A DNA stretch of 64,000 nt from Sphagnum magellanicum (taxonomy: Eukaryota > Streptophyta > Sphagnopsida > Sphagnales > Sphagnaceae). Both the position numbers and the translations under genes were made by a program. Positions 59,408 through 64,000 of the stretch are shown one piece after another. Under the pieces are notes generated by a model. The model saw only the letters and a list, made by a program, of their open reading frames with translations, made no database searches and was not told the DNA's origin. The stretch is taken from positions 6,014,001 through 6,078,000 of the forward strand of contig CM038920.1 in the NCBI GenBank assembly GCA_021904315.1, read 5' to 3'. The stretch's first letter is position 1. Each line of letters begins with the position of its first letter.

Positions 59408-62400
59408 ACTTTCAAGGAAGAAAAAATTTATTCTATCATAACATTTCCTCCTCCTCCTCTTTAATCTAACACATCCTTCTTGCCAAAAACTCTTCTCCAA
59501 ATCATAAGTCCTTTTCTTTCAACACAAGCAAAACATCATAAACTCAAGGAGCCACCCATAAGACCCCTCCTTGAATTTGTTTTCCCGTGGCCAATAAGAG
59601 CTTGTGGAAATCCTTCCTTCTAACCAATGGTTTCTTTTCCTTTCATGAACCAATGGGATTTGAGGATGATTCCATTCTCCAACGATGGTTAGGATGAAAA
59701 TCCTTGTACTCAATGAAAATATTAAAAAGTTTCCATCCTTCACTCAAGATAGAATATTAATCTTCATGACCAATGAATTTGGAGGATCCGTCCTTTTCCT
59801 TACCTTGGTTATCTTGATGGGCCTTGAGCTTGATCATTGTTAATTCCATCCATTTGGCCCAACATCTTAATTTTTGACCCTAATCCTTTTAAAGTAACTA
59901 ACTTTTAAAATAGTTTATTGGTAGTAAAAAATAACATCTTTTGGTTCTTCGTTCACTAAATCAATTCTAAAACATTAGTAACCTTCCTTCTAGCCCATGT
60001 ACTATTCATTCATCTAGTCCATATTATTATTATCTCCCATGTGCTATTTATTTATGTAGTACACAATCATGTTAGGAAATAAGTTTCCTACCACAAGATT
60101 TCCATTGCACCCAATCTATTGTTCAATTTGGGTTTTTCATCAATTTTGTCAAAACTAAGCAATTTGTTTAGTTACCATTGTTGTAATTGTCAACCAAACC
60201 TTTTAACCCTAATCACAATTGTATTTAAAGGAACAAGATTTCATGGAATAATTAGTTTGTTAACATGGTGAGCAATTCTAGAGGGTGTGAACCTCAACCT
60301 ACGCCACTAAATCATGAAGGGCATGAATTACCTCTTGATTTGAATTTGACACAATTGGTCGAACACAAAAAACAGGTTAGAAGAAGAAAAATGCACTCTC
60401 AATTAGAATTTGAGCACATCATTAGACCATGGCATTGGAAGTTGGGTGCTAATGAAAATGTTTCTTCACTCCCCCAAGTATTTAAGTTTTTTTTTTTGCA
60501 CTAACTTGTTCTTGGCCCATTTCCTCTTTGCCTTGCCCTAACTTTAGTCACAATCCTAAGGCTAAGGTCATGACAATGTTGATTTCACAACCACATCCAT
60601 CATCCCCCTTCCTTTACCATTAAATTGACATTGTATTTTTCATCACCATGCTAAATTTAAAAATCCCAAGCCTCTTTAGACCCATTTAACCTTTGTCAAT
60701 AACCTTGGTGAAAATTTTAATCCACAAATTGAATTAAAAAACCAACCAAATTAGATTCAAAGTTTACACACATGCAAATAATGAATCAAATTTTAATCAA
60801 AATCAAACAAAGGATGTTGGAATGGTGATGTTAAATTTAATTCATGTGAAACCAAATAGTGTTGTTTAGGAAGTAATCCAAAACTTTTTCAACCAAAAAG
60901 TACCTAAAAATTTCAATTGTGACAATCATGACATTGTCGTTTAAAAGGATGCCCAACAATGCCTCATGAAACTCACATTCCAACCTAATTTTAGTAAGGC
61001 ATTTATGGAGGTGGTTAAAAGTAGCATAAGCAATTTGCCCTAGAGTCTCCCATGAACACATGAACCTCACACAACATAACACACTTACGAGGTTATGAGG
61101 CTTACCATATTGGCATCCTAGTTGGCTTACCCCCTTTCATCATTTTCACAATGTTGTCTTGAGTTACCATAAACCAAGTAGATTTCCAAACAATAAATAA
61201 GTTGTAGAAATAATAGGTTTTTAACAAGTGACCATTGGGGTAGTGGAATTATGGTGGTGTGTGAAAAATCTCATTCACCAACTGCACTATATTCAATGAA
61301 GATGCAATGGGGAAAATTTTGAATGAACATGGGAATTTAGAGTGTTAAAGGTTGTTGTTATGGACACTTCTTCAACAAAAAGATTTCCACTTGCCCAAAT
61401 TGAAGTTGGTGCCCCAAGTTTTTACATTGTTGGGCACGTTTTAAGGGCATTACCTCATTAAAGTCAAAAGCAATGGCACTTGATTAGGGCACTTGATTGG
61501 CTAAAAGAAAAGTAAATTATTGTTACATGTACCAAACCATTGGAAATAAGGTGGATGGAAACATTAAGGTGGCTATAACATGTAGCCGCAACCCAAACAA
61601 ATAGTAATTTTAGGGAAAACTCCAATGTTGGACTAGTGATGGATTTTATCATACAATATTATTCCAAGGTCAAATTGTGGTAAAAGGAGCCAATGGTGAC
61701 ATCCTAAATCACATTGTGACAATGTTTTTACATTGTAAGCATTGTGTTTAAATAGTGTTTAAATAATGTTTAGACCAATTTTTACATTATTTCATTATGG
61801 TGGTGGCAAACTATGATGATTCATGCTCAAGGCAATGCACAAGAAATTGGAATTTCAAAATGAAGTTGTGAAGAATGGTGATGGTAATAGTGGAGAAAGT
61901 ACCCAAACCCTAGATGAATCACTTCAAAAAAAAAAATTTATTACTTTTTCATTTTTTGAAAAATTAAAAATGTTGTCAAAATTACATGATCATGTATGAT
62001 GATTATCCACACATTTGGGTGTAAACATAGTAAAAGGAAGCATATCATGTGTTGATAATGTTTTAAACTATTTTTTTTATTTTTGAAAAAATCACTAATG
62101 TAGCACAGTAAAGGATTGTCAAATTTTTTCCCCTTTTTACGTTCCATTACTTGCAAAGTTTCAACGTTCAATTTTGATGCAAATTGACAAGAATCCCTTT
62201 GCAAATTCAAAGCATTTATGAACATTGTTTATCTTTTTCAAGTATCCATTTTTTTATTATATTTGCACCATTGTTTTTCAAAATTGGAAAGGACATTAGT
62301 ATTGACAATTACAAGAGAAAAAACACTTGAAATTATTGTAATTTTCTTTTTCAACACATGTTCATGCCTTTGTTTCAAACGTGCTTCTAGCCCTGAAAAT

Positions 62401-64000
62401 TATGAAATTTGAGAATGTGTTTTTAACAATAGTTATTCATTTTTATGTGGTAAAGAACATGTATGCATGATATTTATGACCAAAATGTAGTGAAAAATAT
62501 TTATATCTAGAACAAAGTTGAAAACAATGTATGAAAAATCCAAATTATAGATAATAAACCAACACATGAATGTTGCATGTTAATTGTAGTCCTTACATAG
62601 GATTTTAACCTTGGTGCCCTTGGCTCATTTTATTGTGTTTCCTCCCATTTACACAACAAAATATAGTGAAAACACATTAAACTAGGTCCAAAAAATAAAT
62701 TCAAAAGAAAAAAAATAAATTGTGTGATAAGTACATTAGAAAGTAATGATGTTTAGTGAGATTAACTTTTTGAACTACATGAATGTCAAATGTGATATAT
62801 AATTTTTTTAAAAGCTAAAAAGTAAATTATTTTTTCAAAAATCTATCAATCTATTTTGCAAAAATTATGATAGTTTTCAAATTGCAGAAAATATTTTTTT
62901 TCACATTCATGGGGAACAATTTGTGAAATTTAAGAATATGATGCATTTATTAAGTGTTTAAAGCATGTTTTAACACTTTTGAAACACAAAATGCATTTTG
63001 CATACATACAAAGAGAAAGATTTTGAGTCTATCAAATTTAGTTCTACCAAAAGGGAAATTTACCTTTGTGGGGCTTAACATTATCATAAGTGAAACATTC
63101 AAGTTCCAAAAAAGTTGTATCTACATGCAAGATAGTTCATAACCACTTATTACCCACATACAATCTACACCATATTAATTAATGGCAAGTTCACACTAAG
63201 CAAAAATATAGCTCACTTACATTGATGCTAGTACCAAATTTTTAAACACTTGCCAAAACAATAAATTGTGGACAAAGTTGCCCTTGGGGTACAATATGCT
63301 TACAATTTGTATCCTAAGGATGGTCTTTCATTTGTGGTAATATGAGGCCAAACCCTAAAAGAACCCCCATGATAATAAAGGGCATAATAATTCATCAAAC
63401 AACTTTTTGGGTGCCTATTCGATAGCAGTAAATTTTATTGTTAACCTATGATTGGTCCATCTTTTACCACACTAGGTGGAAAAGATTGTGCAACCATGTT
63501 GTGGTGACAACTAAAAAATAGGCTTATTTTTCAACAAAGAAGCTACCTATACCTTAATGTGTAAATGTGCGTGAGGTAAATGTGAATTGAAATGCATTTG
63601 CTCACATCAGTATACCAAGCCAACCACATATCCCAACTATAAAGAACCAATGTGAACCCACCATGAATGCAAGTAACTTAATAACTAATTTGAAGGTTGA
63701 TTCAACAATGTATTCAATCAAAGTTTCACCCAAATCCATATGGCAATGCTCATTCAAGGTTTTTTTAAAGCTCTTAGAAAACCTTACACAACCAAAAAAA
63801 TGAAAAGAAAAATTCCTAAAATGTCCATATCACTCACACCTAGTTCCTAAGTCTTAAAATTTCAAGAATATCAAATTTATTTTGTAAAATGTTTACATGT
63901 TAAAGTTGGATTAATCACAAGCTTAGGTGAACATGAGATTTTCCCCCTTGATGAACTTCATGGTGCATAGGGTACTTTTACCCCAAAAACCATTTGGTTT
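59408..64000. other. AT-rich spacer to window end
   Basis: No gene supported. An open frame at 60265-60504 starting MVSNSRGCEP contains LPLDLNLTQL, which resembles an EAR-type LxLxL repressor motif, but it is short, ends in a T-run and has no supporting exon. I see no RNA gene or delimited transposon here. Confidence 0.4.

Noticed and set aside
60265-60504. LPLDLNLTQL as an EAR repressor gene
   Set aside because: A short isolated frame ending in a poly-T run; the motif alone is too common.
55822-61082. Several minus-strand frames of 60-103 codons
   Set aside because: No motif, no splice structure, AT-rich; probably chance or antisense to old repeats.
1-64000. CRISPR arrays, bacterial operons, rRNA or organelle DNA
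   Set aside because: No regularly spaced repeats with unique spacers, no rRNA-like sequence, and the introns and gene families are nuclear plant.

Overview
The window is nuclear DNA of a land plant. Its genes are split by GT-AG introns. They encode plant proteins: a SCARECROW-type GRAS regulator, an RSL-type bHLH, an LCAT4-like phospholipase and a PMEI-pectinesterase. The only telomere-like motif is the plant repeat TTTAGGG. Genes are sparse, coding exons are clearly richer in G+C than the AT-rich spacers, and non-autonomous transposons and solo LTRs fill much of the rest. This would suit a large-genome, seed-free vascular plant such as a fern, but that is inference; no species can be named from what is visible.

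Layout. At 1-3174 (+) lies the 3' part of a SCARECROW-like GRAS gene. From 3.2 to 11.6 kb there is spacer with a foldback repeat, a 21-bp minisatellite and three copies of a dispersed 'TAGCC' repeat. At 11.6-14.75 kb (+) is an RSL/RHD6-type bHLH locus with an in-frame stop, a frame break and an altered DNA-contact residue. At 17.45-22.2 kb (-) a complete 13-exon LCAT4-like gene (599 codons) can be assembled. At 25.6-28.2 kb (+) there is a decayed, intron-bearing farnesyl diphosphate synthase copy. At 29.17-29.90 kb is a hAT-type MITE. At 30.5-31.9 kb (+) is a two-exon gene for a 103-residue, probably mitochondrial, single-span protein. From 33.96 to 40.21 kb is a dead 6.25-kb hAT transposon that holds a CACTA-like MITE, a minisatellite, two solo LTRs and transposase remnants. 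At 41.6-44.3 kb (-) is a complete three-exon pectin methylesterase with an inhibitor pro-domain. From 44.4 to 64 kb I find no confident gene, only repeats: a tRNA-type SINE with a perfect 13-bp target duplication, a 56-bp hAT-like micro-element, a 2.07-kb CACTA-like element and a 187-bp tandem duplication.

The genes do not form one pathway. They are unrelated plant functions: root/ground-tissue patterning, epidermal outgrowth, phospholipid turnover, isoprenoid synthesis (dead copy), mitochondria and cell-wall pectin. I found no new multi-gene system. The most informative content is the two decaying gene copies and the nested transposons, many of which can be delimited to the base by their target-site duplications.
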